Positions 9,333 to 18,116 of a stretch of 64,000 nucleotides of DNA are shown here, piece by piece; position 1 is the first letter of the stretch, and each line of letters opens with the position of its first letter. The stretch covers positions 186,001 to 250,000 of the forward strand of contig CAWENQ010000004.1 in assembly GCA_963810485.1 (NCBI GenBank), written 5' to 3'. A model generated the notes under the pieces. That model was not told the DNA's origin. It worked only from the letters and a program-made list of their open reading frames with translations, and ran no database searches. Origin of the DNA: DATKFM01 sp963810485. GTDB taxonomy: Bacteria; Pseudomonadota; Alphaproteobacteria; Dongiales; Dongiaceae. The position numbers were made by a program, and so were the translations under genes.

Positions 9333-9851
9333 ATGAAGTCCGTCATCGCCACTCGCCTGGAGCTCGGCGCGATTCCCAGCGACCTGCTGCAGCGCATGTT
9401 TGCCTATTGGCAGTCGAAATGCGGCGGCCATGCCATGCCCGCGCGTGCCGATATCGACCCCGTCGAGTTCGCCTGGGGCCTCGGCAATGTCAGCTTGCTC
9501 GACGTGGAGCGGGATCCCCTGCAGTTCCGCTACCGGCTGGCGGGCTCAAAGCTCACGCGCATCATGGAAGTCGATCTGACCGGGCGCAGCATCGACGACA
9601 TCAAGCATGTCGATTTCCGCGATCTCATGCGCAAGCATCTGCGGGAAATCGTGGAGACGGCAAAGCCCAGCGTCTATTGCATCTCCATCACCAACGGCGG
9701 CGGGCCGCAGACCTATGTGCGTCTGGCGCTGCCGCTGCGGGGCGCCGATGGCGGCGTCGCGATGATTCTGACCATGATCGAAATGATCGGACCGCTGCCG
9801 GACCGCGACGACACCGCGGGCGGACAGCGCCGGGGTTCCTCGTTCGATTGA
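9333..9851 (+). CDS. PAS domain protein (alphaproteobacterial PAS_5-type)
   Basis: A 172-residue soluble protein made of one PAS-like domain and no output domain. Features seen are LLQRMFAYWQSKCGG near the N-terminus, DIDPVEFAWGLGNVSLLDV, FRYRLAGSKLTRIMEVDLTG in the middle, and YVRLALPLRGADGGVAMIL near the end. This arrangement is characteristic of a family abundant in Rhodospirillales and relatives whose ligand and partner are unknown. The gene converges on the Rieske oxygenase gene with only 9 bp between the stop codons. A sensory or ligand-binding role is inferred from the fold only. Confidence 0.8.
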   Translation: MKSVIATRLELGAIPSDLLQRMFAYWQSKCGGHAMPARADIDPVEFAWGLGNVSLLDVERDPLQFRYRLAGSKLTRIMEVDLTGRSIDDIKHVDFRDLMRKHLREIVETAKPSVYCISITNGGGPQTYVRLALPLRGADGGVAMILTMIEMIGPLPDRDDTAGGQRRGSSFD

Positions 9852-9860
9852 ACTAGAGCT

Positions 9861-11039
9861 CTACTGCGCCGCCGCCAGCGCCGCGCTGTTGCGCGCGCCG
9901 CAAAGCTTGCGCGCCAGATAGCCCTGGAAGTCGTGCAACTCGCGCTCGAGCCAGCTCATCTGGCCGGACTGCGCCAGCGGCGCCTTGGCCCCCTGGTAGA
10001 TCGCCTCGACCACGAAGCGGTCCTCGGCATTCACCCGGTCGAAGAAATCCACCGTCTCGGCGATGTAGTTGTCCTTGTCCGGCAGGCTCGCCAGCACCTC
10101 CGGCGCCAGGGCCGCGCCGAAGCGCACATGCACCTGCCCGCTGCCCTTCGGCCGCAGCGACAGATACCAAAGATGATCCGGCGCGATGACGATCATGTGG
10201 GTGGGATAGATCGTCGGCATGACCGAGGTGTAACGCCACTTGCCCTCGAGGACGGTGTTGTCCTTGTGCGCCAGGCCGTATTTCGCATCCTGGTTCTTGA
10301 TGAAGGTCTGATAGGTGAAGGCGTCGAACACCTGGTCGGGAAAGCCGGTCTCCTCGGCGGGAAACCAGGCACCGACAGTACGCTTATGGGCCACCGGCAG
10401 GTGATAGCCTTCCATGAAATTCTCGGTCAGCAGCTTCCAGTTGGTGTCCCACAGGTGGTCCTGGGTCGCGAACGGCACATAGCCGGCCATGCGATAGGGC
10501 GCCACCACGGTTTGCAGCGGCTGCAGTTTCCTGGCGACGCTGTCGATATCGGGATCGAGAGTGACATAGATCCAGCCTTCCCAGATTTCGGTGCGGATCT
10601 CCGGCAGGCAGATCTTCTTCTTGTCGAAGCCCTCGCTGCGGGTCATGTGCGGCGCGCCCATCAGCCGGCCCTGCAGGTCGTAGGTCCAGGCATGATAGGG
10701 ACAGGCAAAGACGCGGGCGCTGCCGCGGCCCTCCACCAGCCGCGACATGCGGTGGCGGCAGACATTGGACAGGCCGCGGATCGTGCCGTCGGCGCCGCGC
10801 ACCAGGATGATCGGCTGCGTGCCGATGGCGAAGGTCAGGTAGTCGCCGGGCTTGGGAATTTCCGCCGCAAGGCCGGCGCAAAGCCACTCATGGCCGAAGA
10901 TGCGCTCTTCCTCCAGCCGCAGGATCTCCGGGTCGGTGTAGATCTGCGGCGGCAGGCCGACCGCCATGTTGGCCGGCCGCCGGGCATTGTCGGCGAGGCG
11001 CGTGAGCAGGTCGGCAGTCGGGCTACCCGGCTCGGACAT
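9861..11039 (-). CDS. Rieske non-haem iron oxygenase, alpha subunit
   Basis: A 392-residue catalytic subunit of an aromatic-ring-hydroxylating-type oxygenase. The Rieske [2Fe-2S] ligands appear as CRHRMSRLV (about residue 96) and CPYHAWTYD (about 116); the mononuclear iron site is NFMEGYHLPVAHKRT (about 207-221), giving the two histidines. Substrate is unknown; members act on aromatic acids, quaternary amines and other organics. No beta subunit, ferredoxin or reductase gene is adjacent, so an unlinked reductase must serve it. The gene begins only 13 bp after the stop of the ATPase zeta gene on the same strand, suggesting co-transcription with a functionally unrelated gene. Confidence 0.9.
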   Translation of the reverse strand: MSEPGSPTADLLTRLADNARRPANMAVGLPPQIYTDPEILRLEEERIFGHEWLCAGLAAEIPKPGDYLTFAIGTQPIILVRGADGTIRGLSNVCRHRMSRLVEGRGSARVFACPYHAWTYDLQGRLMGAPHMTRSEGFDKKKICLPEIRTEIWEGWIYVTLDPDIDSVARKLQPLQTVVAPYRMAGYVPFATQDHLWDTNWKLLTENFMEGYHLPVAHKRTVGAWFPAEETGFPDQVFDAFTYQTFIKNQDAKYGLAHKDNTVLEGKWRYTSVMPTIYPTHMIVIAPDHLWYLSLRPKGSGQVHVRFGAALAPEVLASLPDKDNYIAETVDFFDRVNAEDRFVVEAIYQGAKAPLAQSGQMSWLERELHDFQGYLARKLCGARNSAALAAAQ

Positions 11040-11052
11040 GGCCTGAGACCTT

Positions 11053-11379
11053 CTACTTGACCTCGGTCATGATCTGTTGGCGCGCGGCCTCCAGGAGGTC
11101 ACCCATCTGCTTGCGGATCCGGTGCTCGGAGATATCGACGCCCTTGGCCTGGGCGTCGGCGACGATCTTCTCCACAACGTCGTCGTCGCCCGGCTTCTCG
11201 AAGTCGGCCATCACCACGCTCTTGGCGTAGGCCTCCGTCTCGGCGGCGGGAATTCCCAGTTCCTTGGCCGCCCAGAGCCCCAGCAGTTTGTTCCGGCGGG
11301 CGTTGACTTTGAACGCGAGCTCCGTGTCGTGCTTGAACTTGTCCTCGAATCCCTTTTTGCGATCATCGAAACTCGCCAT
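11053..11379 (-). CDS. F1-ATPase inhibitor subunit zeta (DUF1476)
   Basis: A 108-residue four-helix protein matching the alphaproteobacterial zeta subunit, which blocks ATP hydrolysis by inserting its N-terminus into the F1 alpha/beta interface. The family landmarks are FDDRKKGFEDKFKHD at residues 4-18 (inhibitory region), NARRNKLLGLWAAKELG, and KGVDISEHRIRKQMGDLL near the C-terminus. The ATG has a GGGAG site upstream. In related genomes this gene usually sits between purB and purC; here it keeps that order but is on the opposite strand and separated from both by several kilobases. Confidence 0.9.
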   Translation of the reverse strand: MASFDDRKKGFEDKFKHDTELAFKVNARRNKLLGLWAAKELGIPAAETEAYAKSVVMADFEKPGDDDVVEKIVADAQAKGVDISEHRIRKQMGDLLEAARQQIMTEVK

Positions 11380-11532
11380 GGACCTGGGTTCTCCCTCGAT
11401 TGAATGCGGATGGGCGGAATTTGGCTACTCGGCGGCGGTACCGCAAGGCGTTTTACGGCCGTTCCGGGAGCGGTTGACGGACCGGCCGGAGTTCGATTGA
11501 AGTCCGCCGGCCCACCCCTGGAACCAATTCCG

Positions 11533-12288
11533 ATGTGCAGCGTCGTCATCCTCCTCCGCCCCGGCCATGACTGGCCCGTCATCGTCGGCGCCAACCGCGA
11601 CGAGATGGCGCAACGGCCCTGGGCGCCCCCGGCCCGCCACTGGCCGGACCGGCCCCAGGTGGTCGCCGGCCTGGACAAGCTGGCGGGCGGAAGCTGGCTG
11701 GGCGTCAACGACCACGGGGTGATCGCCGCCGTCATGAACCGCATGAACAGCCTGGGGCCGGTTCCGGACCGGCGCAGCCGCGGCGAACTGGTGCTGGAGG
11801 CGCTGGACCATGCCGACGCCAAGGAAGCCGTGAAGGCGTTGCAGGACCTGGACTCCGGCGCTTACCGCCCCTTCAACATGGTCATCGCCGATTCCGATGG
11901 CGCCTTCTGGCTGCGCAGCCTGGGCCACAAGCAAGGCTGGGTGGAGGCGGAAGCGCTGGTGCCCGGCGTCTCCATGGTCACGGCCTATGATCGCGACGAC
12001 ACCACTGGCAGCCTGCGCATGCGCCATTATCTACCGTTGTTCCAGGCGGCGCCGCCGCCCGATCCGGCTAAGGACGATTGGCGCGAATGGGAAGCGCTGC
12101 TCTCCAGCCGCGCCCACGATGCCGATGGCAACGCGACCGATGCCATGGCGATCATGACCGACAGCGGCTTCCAGACCGTCTCCAGCTCCCTGATCGCCCT
12201 GCCCCAGCCATCGCCGAAGAGCCGCGCTCGCTGGCGCTTTGCGGCAGGTCTGCCTGGAGATGTACCCTTTGAACCGATCCTCACTTGA
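11533..12288 (+). CDS. NRDE (TANGO2-like) family protein
   Basis: A 251-residue protein of the NRDE/TANGO2 family. The motif VGANRDEMAQRP gives the family its name, and the ATG at 11533 is chosen because it places Cys at position 2 (MCSVVILLRP), conserved as the likely N-terminal nucleophile of an Ntn-type fold; an in-frame start 43 codons upstream would bury it. Further conserved segments are GGSWLGVNDHGVIAAVMNR and YRPFNMVIAD. The biochemical role in bacteria is not settled; haem or lipid handling has been discussed for eukaryotic relatives. It ends 13 bp before the MlrC-like gene and is probably co-transcribed with it. Confidence 0.88.
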   Translation: MCSVVILLRPGHDWPVIVGANRDEMAQRPWAPPARHWPDRPQVVAGLDKLAGGSWLGVNDHGVIAAVMNRMNSLGPVPDRRSRGELVLEALDHADAKEAVKALQDLDSGAYRPFNMVIADSDGAFWLRSLGHKQGWVEAEALVPGVSMVTAYDRDDTTGSLRMRHYLPLFQAAPPPDPAKDDWREWEALLSSRAHDADGNATDAMAIMTDSGFQTVSSSLIALPQPSPKSRARWRFAAGLPGDVPFEPILT

Positions 12289-12301
12289 ATCGACGGAGAC
12301 C

Positions 12302-13793
12302 ATGAGCAAACGACCCCGCATTGCCATCGCCGGCCTCCAGCACGAGACCAACACTTTCGCGCCCTTCGGCGCCACCTTCCATGATTTCGAGATCGCTGAT
12401 GGCTGGCCGGAACTGACCAGGGGCGCGGATGTCCTGAAGGTATTTCCGGCGCTGAACATTCCCATCGGCGGATTCATTTCCGCGGCTGGCGGCGCCGATC
12501 TGGTGCCGATCGCCTGGGCGGCGGCCGAACCCTGCGCCCATGTCAGCGACGACGCCTTCGATCGCCTGAGCGAGATCGTCTGCGGCGGCATCGAAGCTGC
12601 CGGCGCCATCGACGGCATCTATTTGGATCTGCATGGCGCCATGGTCACGGATTCGCATCAGGACGGCGAAGGCGAGTTGCTGCGCCGCCTGCGGGCGCGC
12701 GTCGGCGCGGACATGCCCATCGTCATCAGCCTGGATATGCATGCCAACGTGACGAAGGCGATGAGCGAGCTCTGCGACGGCATGACGATCTATCGCACCT
12801 ATCCGCACATCGACATGGCTGACACCGGCAAGCGCGCTTACGATCTGCTGCTTGGCCCGGATACTGGCCGGCCGGCCGCTGCATCGCGCCTTCCGCAAGC
12901 TGCCCTTTCTGATCCCGGTCTGCGCCCAGAGCACGATGGCGGAGCCCTGCAAGGGCCTCTACGATTCCATTCCCGCACTGGAATCATCCGCTGTCAGCAA
13001 TGTCGATTTTGCCGTCGGATTTCCACCGGCGGACATCCACGATTGCGGTCCCGCCATCGTCGCCGCCGGACCCGATGCGCAGGCGGTGGAAGCCGCGGCC
13101 GACCGGCTGCTCGCCGCGGTCTCCGCCAGGGAGCGGGAGTTCCTGGCCGACATGCTGACCCCGGCGGATGCCGTGCGCCGGGCGATCCGCGCCGGTAAGC
13201 CGGGGCGGCCAGTGATCCTGGCGGATGTGCAGGACAATCCCGGCGGCGGCGGCACCTCAGACACGGTCGGCATCCTCGCCGCCTTGGTGCAGCAGAAAGC
13301 CCAGAACGCCGCGCTCGCCCTGCTTTGGGACCCGCACGCCGCCGAGGCCGCGCATCAGGCCGGCGTCGGCGCCGAGTTGGATCTCGCGCTCGGCGGCCGC
13401 TACGGTTATGACGCCGCTCCCTTCCAGGGCCGCTTCCGGGTGGAGGGAATTTCCGACGGCACCGTCGTCGGCAGCGGCGCCATGGCCGGCGGCGTGACCA
13501 TGCATCTGGGGCCCTCGGCGCGGCTGCGGGTGATCGACAGCGGCGCCGACGTCACCGTGGTCATCTGCAGCCACCGCTTCCAATGCCTGGACCTGGAGCT
13601 GTTCCGCGGCTTCGGCGTCGAGCCCGAGCGCCAGGCGATTCTCGCGGTAAAGAGCACCAACCATTTCCGCGCCGCCTTCCAGCCGATCGCCAGCGAGGTG
13701 CTGCTGGTGGAATCGCCGGGCGCCAATATCTGCCGCCTCGACAAGATCCCGTTCAAGAATCTGCGATCGGCAGTCCGCATCGCGGCCAGCTAG
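12302..13793 (+). pseudogene. M81 family metallopeptidase (MlrC / microcystinase C-like), one frameshift
   Basis: A homologue of MlrC, a zinc metalloprotein first described in microcystin breakdown but widespread in bacteria that never meet microcystin. The first frame gives MSKRPRIAIAGLQHETNTF, YLDLHGAMVTDSHQDGEGE, SLDMHANVT and YPHIDMADTGKRAYDLL, containing the metal-binding Asp/His residues. At about 12852 one extra base shifts the frame; the next frame continues AGRPLHRAFRKLPFLIPVC and runs to LLVESPGANICRL. The two pieces total about 497 codons, the family length, so the only lesion is that single base, most simply an indel error. It follows the NRDE gene by 13 bp and converges on a LysR gene. 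Confidence 0.85.
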
Positions 13794-13802
13794 CAACAAC
13801 GC

Positions 13803-14714
13803 TCACTCCACCAAATCCCAGTAAGGCCGCGGGCCGAAACGCTCCGCCAGGAAATCCACGAACACGCGCACTTTGGGAAGCAGATGGCGGCTGTGGGGAT
13901 AGACGGCATGGATGGCGGTGTCCTGGGGCATGTAGCCGGATAGCACGGATACCAGCGTTCCCGCCTGCAGGTCGCCGCCGACGAAGAAGCTGGGCAGATA
14001 AACCAAGCCGACACCTTGCAACGCCGCGATGCGCAGCGTGTCGCCGTTGTTGGCACGGAGGCGGCCTTTGATCTGGACCATGAGCGGCCGGCCATCGCCA
14101 TCAACCAGGCGCCATTCATCGATCAGCGCGTTGGTGCTGTTGCACAGGCACAGATGCCGGCGGAGATCATCAGGCGTTTCGGGAACGCCGTGCTCCCTCA
14201 AATAGCCCGGGCTGGCGCAGATCATCGGCCGTATCGGCGCCAGCTTGCGCGCGACCAATGACGAGTCCGCGAGCCGGCCGATGCGCACCGCGAGATCGAA
14301 TCCTTCTTCCATCAGATCGACGTAGCGGTCGTTCAGCGTCATATCCAGATCGACCTCCGGATATCGCCGCAGGAAATCCGGAATCGCCGGCGCCAGATGC
14401 AGGAAGCTGAAGCTCATCGGCGCGTTGACCTTGAGCCGGCCGCGCGGCGCCGCTTGCATGCGGCTGACGGAGAGGTTCGCGTCCTGGATCTCCGCCAGGA
14501 TGCGCACGACTTCGGCGTGATAGCCGCGACCTTCCTCGGTCAGCATGAGCGATCGCGTCGTGCGATGGAGCAGCCGCGCGCCGAGTTCCGCCTCCAGCGC
14601 CGCCACCTGACGGCTGACCAGCGACTTCGATGTCCCCAGGCGCCGCGCGGCCTCGGAGAACGACCCGGAGTCCGCTACCCGGGCAAAGGCCTCCATATTC
14701 GCCAACCGATCCAT
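13803..14714 (-). CDS. LysR family transcriptional regulator
   Basis: A 303-residue LysR-type regulator. The N-terminal winged helix-turn-helix reads MDRLANMEAFARVADSGSFS followed by AARRLGTSKSLVSRQVAAL and ELGARLLHRTTRS; the rest is the periplasmic-binding-like effector domain. It is divergent from the DoxX and pirin genes with a 137-bp AT-rich gap (14715-14851) containing repeated ATTGTT motifs, so it likely controls them. LysR / DoxX / pirin neighbourhoods are common in proteobacteria and are linked to redox or aromatic stress responses. The effector is unknown. Confidence 0.92.
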   Translation of the reverse strand: MDRLANMEAFARVADSGSFSEAARRLGTSKSLVSRQVAALEAELGARLLHRTTRSLMLTEEGRGYHAEVVRILAEIQDANLSVSRMQAAPRGRLKVNAPMSFSFLHLAPAIPDFLRRYPEVDLDMTLNDRYVDLMEEGFDLAVRIGRLADSSLVARKLAPIRPMICASPGYLREHGVPETPDDLRRHLCLCNSTNALIDEWRLVDGDGRPLMVQIKGRLRANNGDTLRIAALQGVGLVYLPSFFVGGDLQAGTLVSVLSGYMPQDTAIHAVYPHSRHLLPKVRVFVDFLAERFGPRPYWDLVE

Positions 14715-14851
14715 GGTGGTACGCTACCCTATTGTTGCATATATTGCGACAGTATTGTTCCAAATAGGCAGATTGTTTCCGACTTCGGTAGGTGCCAAAT
14801 CATGCGCCTGAAGGCGTGGGACAGGCCCTCGCCGCCGTTTGGGAGCAATCC

Positions 14852-15316
14852 ATGACCGATCTATCGATCTCTGGGGCCAAGCCACTGGTCCCCGCCTTTG
14901 GCGCCATCCAGAAGTCGCTGGCGCCGTTCGTCGAGCCCGCCATCCGCGTCACCGCCGGCCTGCTGCTGGTGCCCCATGGCAGCCAGAAGCTGTTCGGGTG
15001 GTTCGGCGGCTATGGCCTGGAAGCCACCGGGCAGTTCTTCGAGAGTATCGGCTATCCGGCGTCGATGGCGCTGGTGGTCGGGCTCGTTGAGTTCGTCGGC
15101 GGCATCTTGCTGGCCCTCGGCCTGGGCACGCGCATCGCTGCGGGCCTCATCGCCGGCTTCCTGGCGGTCGCCGTCGTCCAGCATTCATCGGCTGGATTCT
15201 TCTGGAACGATGGTGGCTACGAGTATCCGCTGCTGTGGGGTCTGGTCGCGCTGGGCTTCGTCATCCGCGGCGGCGGCCGCTATTCCGTCGACGCCGCGAT
15301 CGGCCGCGAAATCTAG
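14852..15316 (+). CDS. DoxX family membrane protein
   Basis: A 154-residue inner-membrane protein with four hydrophobic segments, starting after a cytoplasmic stretch: VTAGLLLVPHGSQKLFGWFG (about residues 32-51, the family signature with HGSQKLFGWFGG), ALVVGLVEFVGGILLALGLG, AAGLIAGFLAVAVVQHSS and LLWGLVALGFVIRGGG. The start at 14852 follows GGGAG and excludes an upstream in-frame ATG. DoxX relatives are associated with quinone or thiosulfate redox chemistry and oxidative stress, though biochemical functions are poorly defined. It is the first gene of a probable two-gene unit with pirin, divergent from a LysR regulator. Confidence 0.9.
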   Translation: MTDLSISGAKPLVPAFGAIQKSLAPFVEPAIRVTAGLLLVPHGSQKLFGWFGGYGLEATGQFFESIGYPASMALVVGLVEFVGGILLALGLGTRIAAGLIAGFLAVAVVQHSSAGFFWNDGGYEYPLLWGLVALGFVIRGGGRYSVDAAIGREI

Positions 15317-15382
15317 GCGCGCGAGCTTGGCTCCCATGGGCCGGCGCGCCATTCTCTGGAGTATGCGTAAAGGAGGTCCATC

Positions 15383-16084
15383 ATGACTCTCGCCCTTCGT
15401 CCTGCCGCTGCGCGCGGCCACGCGAACTTCGGATGGCTCGACAGCCATCACACCTTCTCGTTCGCGAATTACTACGATGCCCAGCATATGGGCTTCCGCC
15501 AGCTGCGGGTGATCAATGACGACACGGTAAGTCCCGATGGCGGTTTCGACACCCACGGCCACCGCGACATGGAGATCATCAGCTATGTCGTGCGCGGCGC
15601 GTTGGCCCATCGCGACACCACCGGCGGCGATGGCGTGCTGAAGCGGGGCGACGTGCAGGCCATGTCGGCCGGCACCGGAGTCCGCCACAGCGAGTTCAAC
15701 GCCTCGGGCGAGGAGGATGTGCGCTTCCTGCAGATCTGGATCTTGCCGGAACGCGACGGCCTTCCTGCTGCCTACCGCCAGGCGCACTTCCCCGATGAGG
15801 CGAAGCGCAACACGCTCCGCCTGATCGTGGCGCCCGGCGGTCCGGACGGTGCGCTCGACATCAACCAGGACGTGCGCGTCTATGCCAGCCTGCTGGATGA
15901 CAGCGCCTCGGTCAGCCACAAGCTGGCGGCGGGACGCGGCGCCTGGGTCCAGGTCGTCGACGGCGGCATCGAGGTCAACGGCAAGATGCTGACGTCGGGG
16001 GACGGCCTGGCGATCGAGGACGTGGAGCGGCTCGACATCGCCGCCCGCGGCAAGGCCGAGTTCCTGCTGTTCGATCTCGGCTGA
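15383..16084 (+). CDS. Pirin family protein (bicupin)
   Basis: A 233-residue bicupin. The N-terminal cupin carries the iron-binding residues expected for pirin: GGFDTHGHRDMEIISYVVRG supplies two His and one Glu, and GTGVRHSEFN another His. The beginning RGHANFGWLDSHHTFSFANY is typical of the bacterial pirin/YhhW group, some of which show quercetin 2,3-dioxygenase activity. An AAAGGAGG ribosome site lies just before the ATG. It follows DoxX by 66 bp and ends before a strong terminator at 16119. Physiological substrate is unknown. Confidence 0.92.
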   Translation: MTLALRPAAARGHANFGWLDSHHTFSFANYYDAQHMGFRQLRVINDDTVSPDGGFDTHGHRDMEIISYVVRGALAHRDTTGGDGVLKRGDVQAMSAGTGVRHSEFNASGEEDVRFLQIWILPERDGLPAAYRQAHFPDEAKRNTLRLIVAPGGPDGALDINQDVRVYASLLDDSASVSHKLAAGRGAWVQVVDGGIEVNGKMLTSGDGLAIEDVERLDIAARGKAEFLLFDLG

Positions 16085-16118
16085 GCGTTCGACACAACAC
16101 GAACTTTGACATCCACGG

Positions 16119-16152
16119 CCGGCGGCGGGGCAACTCGCCGCCGGTTTTATTT
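16119..16152 (+). terminator. Rho-independent terminator after pirin
   Basis: CCGGCGGCG (16119-16127) pairs perfectly with CGCCGCCGG (16136-16144), with an 8-base loop, and is followed by TTTTATTT. It lies 35 bp after the pirin stop and separates this unit from the purine operon. Confidence 0.85.
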
Positions 16153-16219
16153 CGATCATCTCCTTGAACGAACTGCGATTTGAAACGGCTTTCGCAATGC
16201 CGCAAAAACCCGGGATTCG

Positions 16220-16248
16220 TTGTTTCAGCGCGACTCCGCTGCTATATC
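16220..16248 (+). promoter_or_regulatory. Candidate sigma-70-type promoter of purCSQ
   Basis: TTGTTT (16220-16225) and TATATC (16243-16248) are separated by 17 bp, a good match for a housekeeping promoter. Transcription would begin near 16255, giving a leader of about 110 bases before purC. Confidence 0.5.
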
Positions 16249-16273
16249 CTGCCTATCCAAGGCTGGTGGACTT

Positions 16274-16294
16274 TGAACGTTCTCTAAACGTTCA
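16274..16294 (+). promoter_or_regulatory. Palindrome in purC leader (candidate operator)
   Basis: TGAACGTT (16274-16281) and AACGTTCA (16287-16294) form a perfect 8-bp inverted repeat around CTCTA, just downstream of the candidate promoter. Each arm holds an AACGTT core, recalling the CpG-centred operators of LacI/PurR-type repressors. Repression of purine synthesis through this site is inferred only. Confidence 0.45.
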
Positions 16295-16365
16295 CACCTG
16301 GAGCGGCACCGGTGCCCGTTAATCCCTCAACCCTCACGCCGGGATCGCACGGGAGGAATCCAACA

Positions 16366-17130
16366 ATGACCCGCCGCCGCCGCATCTATGAAGGAAAGGC
16401 CAAAGTCCTGTTCGAAGGACCGGAGCCCGGCACCCTGGTGCAGTACTTCAAGGACGACGCCACCGCCTTCAACAACCAGAAGAAGGGCGTGATCACCGGC
16501 AAGGGCGTCATCAATAACCGCATCTCCGAGTACCTGATGACCCGGCTGGGCGAGCAGGGCGTGCCCACCCATTTCCTCCGCCGCCTCAATATGCGCGAGC
16601 AGCTGGTGCGCGAGGTGGAGATCGTGCCGCTGGAAGTGGTGGTCCGGAATATCGCCGCGGGCTCGCTGTCGAAGCGCTTCGGCATCGTCGAGGGAACGCA
16701 GCTCCCCCGCTCGATCATCGAGTTCTATTACAAGTCCGACGAGCTGGGCGATCCCATGGTGTCGGAAGAACACATCACCGCCTTCGGCTGGGCGACGCCG
16801 CAGGAGATCGACGACATCGTCGCGCTGTCGCTGCGCATCAACGACTTCCTCTCCGGCCTGTTCCTGGGCGTCGGCCTGAAGCTGGTCGACTTCAAGCTCG
16901 AATATGGCCGCCACTTCGAGAACGAGGAGATGCGCATCGTGCTGGCCGACGAGATCAGCCCGGATAGCTGCCGCCTCTGGGACATCAAGACCAACGAGAA
17001 ACTGGACAAGGACCGCTTCCGCCAGGACCTCGGCCAGGTGGCCGAGGCCTATCAGGAAGTGGCGCGCCGCCTGGGGATACTGCCCGAGGCCGGCCTGCGC
17101 GACCTCAAGGGTCCGGAGACGATGCAGTAA
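16366..17130 (+). CDS. purC: Phosphoribosylaminoimidazole-succinocarboxamide (SAICAR) synthase
   Basis: A 254-residue ATP-dependent ligase joining aspartate to CAIR. MTRRRRIYEGKAKVLFEG is the standard N-terminus, and EVVVRNIAAGSLSKRFG and KLVDFKLEYGRH are the two PurC signatures; LADEISPDSCRLWD follows. The ATG at 16366 has GGGAGG nine bases upstream, whereas an in-frame ATG 18 codons earlier encodes a non-homologous extension. It leads a plus-strand purine operon: purS begins 14 bp after its stop, then purQ. A promoter-like sequence and palindrome precede it. Confidence 0.97.
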   Translation: MTRRRRIYEGKAKVLFEGPEPGTLVQYFKDDATAFNNQKKGVITGKGVINNRISEYLMTRLGEQGVPTHFLRRLNMREQLVREVEIVPLEVVVRNIAAGSLSKRFGIVEGTQLPRSIIEFYYKSDELGDPMVSEEHITAFGWATPQEIDDIVALSLRINDFLSGLFLGVGLKLVDFKLEYGRHFENEEMRIVLADEISPDSCRLWDIKTNEKLDKDRFRQDLGQVAEAYQEVARRLGILPEAGLRDLKGPETMQ

Positions 17131-17144
17131 GGCATGGGTTGCGA

Positions 17145-17384
17145 ATGAAGGCCCGCGTGCATGTGACTTTGAAGAACGGCGTGCTCGACCCCCAGGGCCG
17201 CGCCATCGCCCACGCCTTGTCGTCGCTCGGTTTCGGCGGCGTCGACGATGTCCGCCAGGGCAAATTCATCGAGCTCGATCTCACGGAGACCGACAAGACC
17301 AAGGCTCGCGACCAAGTGGAAGCCATGTGCAAGAAGCTGCTGGCCAACACCGTGATCGAGAACTACGCGATCGAGATTGCCTAG
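17145..17384 (+). CDS. purS: FGAM synthase subunit PurS
   Basis: A 79-residue small subunit that bridges PurL and PurQ in the three-part FGAM synthase found in alphaproteobacteria, archaea and Gram-positives. MKARVHVTLKNGVLDPQGRA and the downstream FGGVDDVRQGKFIELDL are characteristic, as is the C-terminal NTVIENYAIEIA. The ATG at 17145 is preferred over a TTG six bases earlier. Its presence, together with a separate purQ and a small purL, shows the genome uses the multi-subunit rather than the fused enzyme. Confidence 0.95.
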   Translation: MKARVHVTLKNGVLDPQGRAIAHALSSLGFGGVDDVRQGKFIELDLTETDKTKARDQVEAMCKKLLANTVIENYAIEIA

Positions 17385-17414
17385 ACTGGAATCGAAGCAG
17401 GGTTCCCGCCGAGA

Positions 17415-18104
17415 ATGAAAGCCGCCGTCATCGTCTTCCCCGGCTCCAACCGCGAGCATGACATCAAGGATGCGCTCGCCCAGTCCATGGGACGCGAGCC
17501 CGTGATGGTCTGGCACCGCGACATCGGGATGCCAGACGTGGACCTGATCGTCGTGCCCGGCGGCTTCTCCTACGGCGACTATCTGCGCTGCGGCGCCATC
17601 GCCGCCAACTCGCCGGTCATGCGCGAAGTGGCGGCCCGGGCGAAGAAGGGCGTGGCCGTGCTCGGCGTCTGCAACGGCTTCCAGATTCTCTGCGAGACCC
17701 AGCTCCTGCCGGGCGTGCTACTCTCCAACGCCGGCCTCAAGTTCGTCTGCAAGAACGTGACGCTCCGTGTGGAGACCAGCCAGAGCCTGTTCACGGCGGG
17801 CTATTCCACCGGCCAGACGCTCTCGGTTCCCGTTGCCCATCATGACGGAAATTATTTCGCCGACGACGCAACGCTCGACCGGCTGGAAGAGCGCGGCCAG
17901 ATCGCCTTCCGCTATTGCAACGAGAACGGCGAGCCGGCCGCGGACGCCAATCCCAACGGCTCTGCCCGCAACATCGCCGGCGTGTTCAACGACACCAAGA
18001 ACGTGCTCGGCCTGATGCCCCACCCCGAAAACGCCATCGATCCCCTACTGGGCTCCACCGACGGCAAGCCCCTGTTCGACGGCCTCGTGCAGGCGCTCGC
18101 GTAG
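17415..18104 (+). CDS. purQ: FGAM synthase glutaminase subunit PurQ
   Basis: A 229-residue class I glutamine amidotransferase that supplies ammonia to PurL. The nucleophile cysteine is in GVAVLGVCNGFQILCE (about residue 86); the catalytic His and Glu are in GLMPHPENA near the C-terminus. The oxyanion region reads VPGGFSYGDYLRCGAIAA. The N-terminal FPGSNREHDI differs from the common FPGSNCDRD, a modest change away from the active site. Third gene of purCSQ; purL itself is displaced by about 7 kb. The stop converges on the META lipoprotein gene with 12 bp between. Confidence 0.97.
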   Translation: MKAAVIVFPGSNREHDIKDALAQSMGREPVMVWHRDIGMPDVDLIVVPGGFSYGDYLRCGAIAANSPVMREVAARAKKGVAVLGVCNGFQILCETQLLPGVLLSNAGLKFVCKNVTLRVETSQSLFTAGYSTGQTLSVPVAHHDGNYFADDATLDRLEERGQIAFRYCNENGEPAADANPNGSARNIAGVFNDTKNVLGLMPHPENAIDPLLGSTDGKPLFDGLVQALA

Positions 18105-18116
18105 GAGCGCGGGAAA

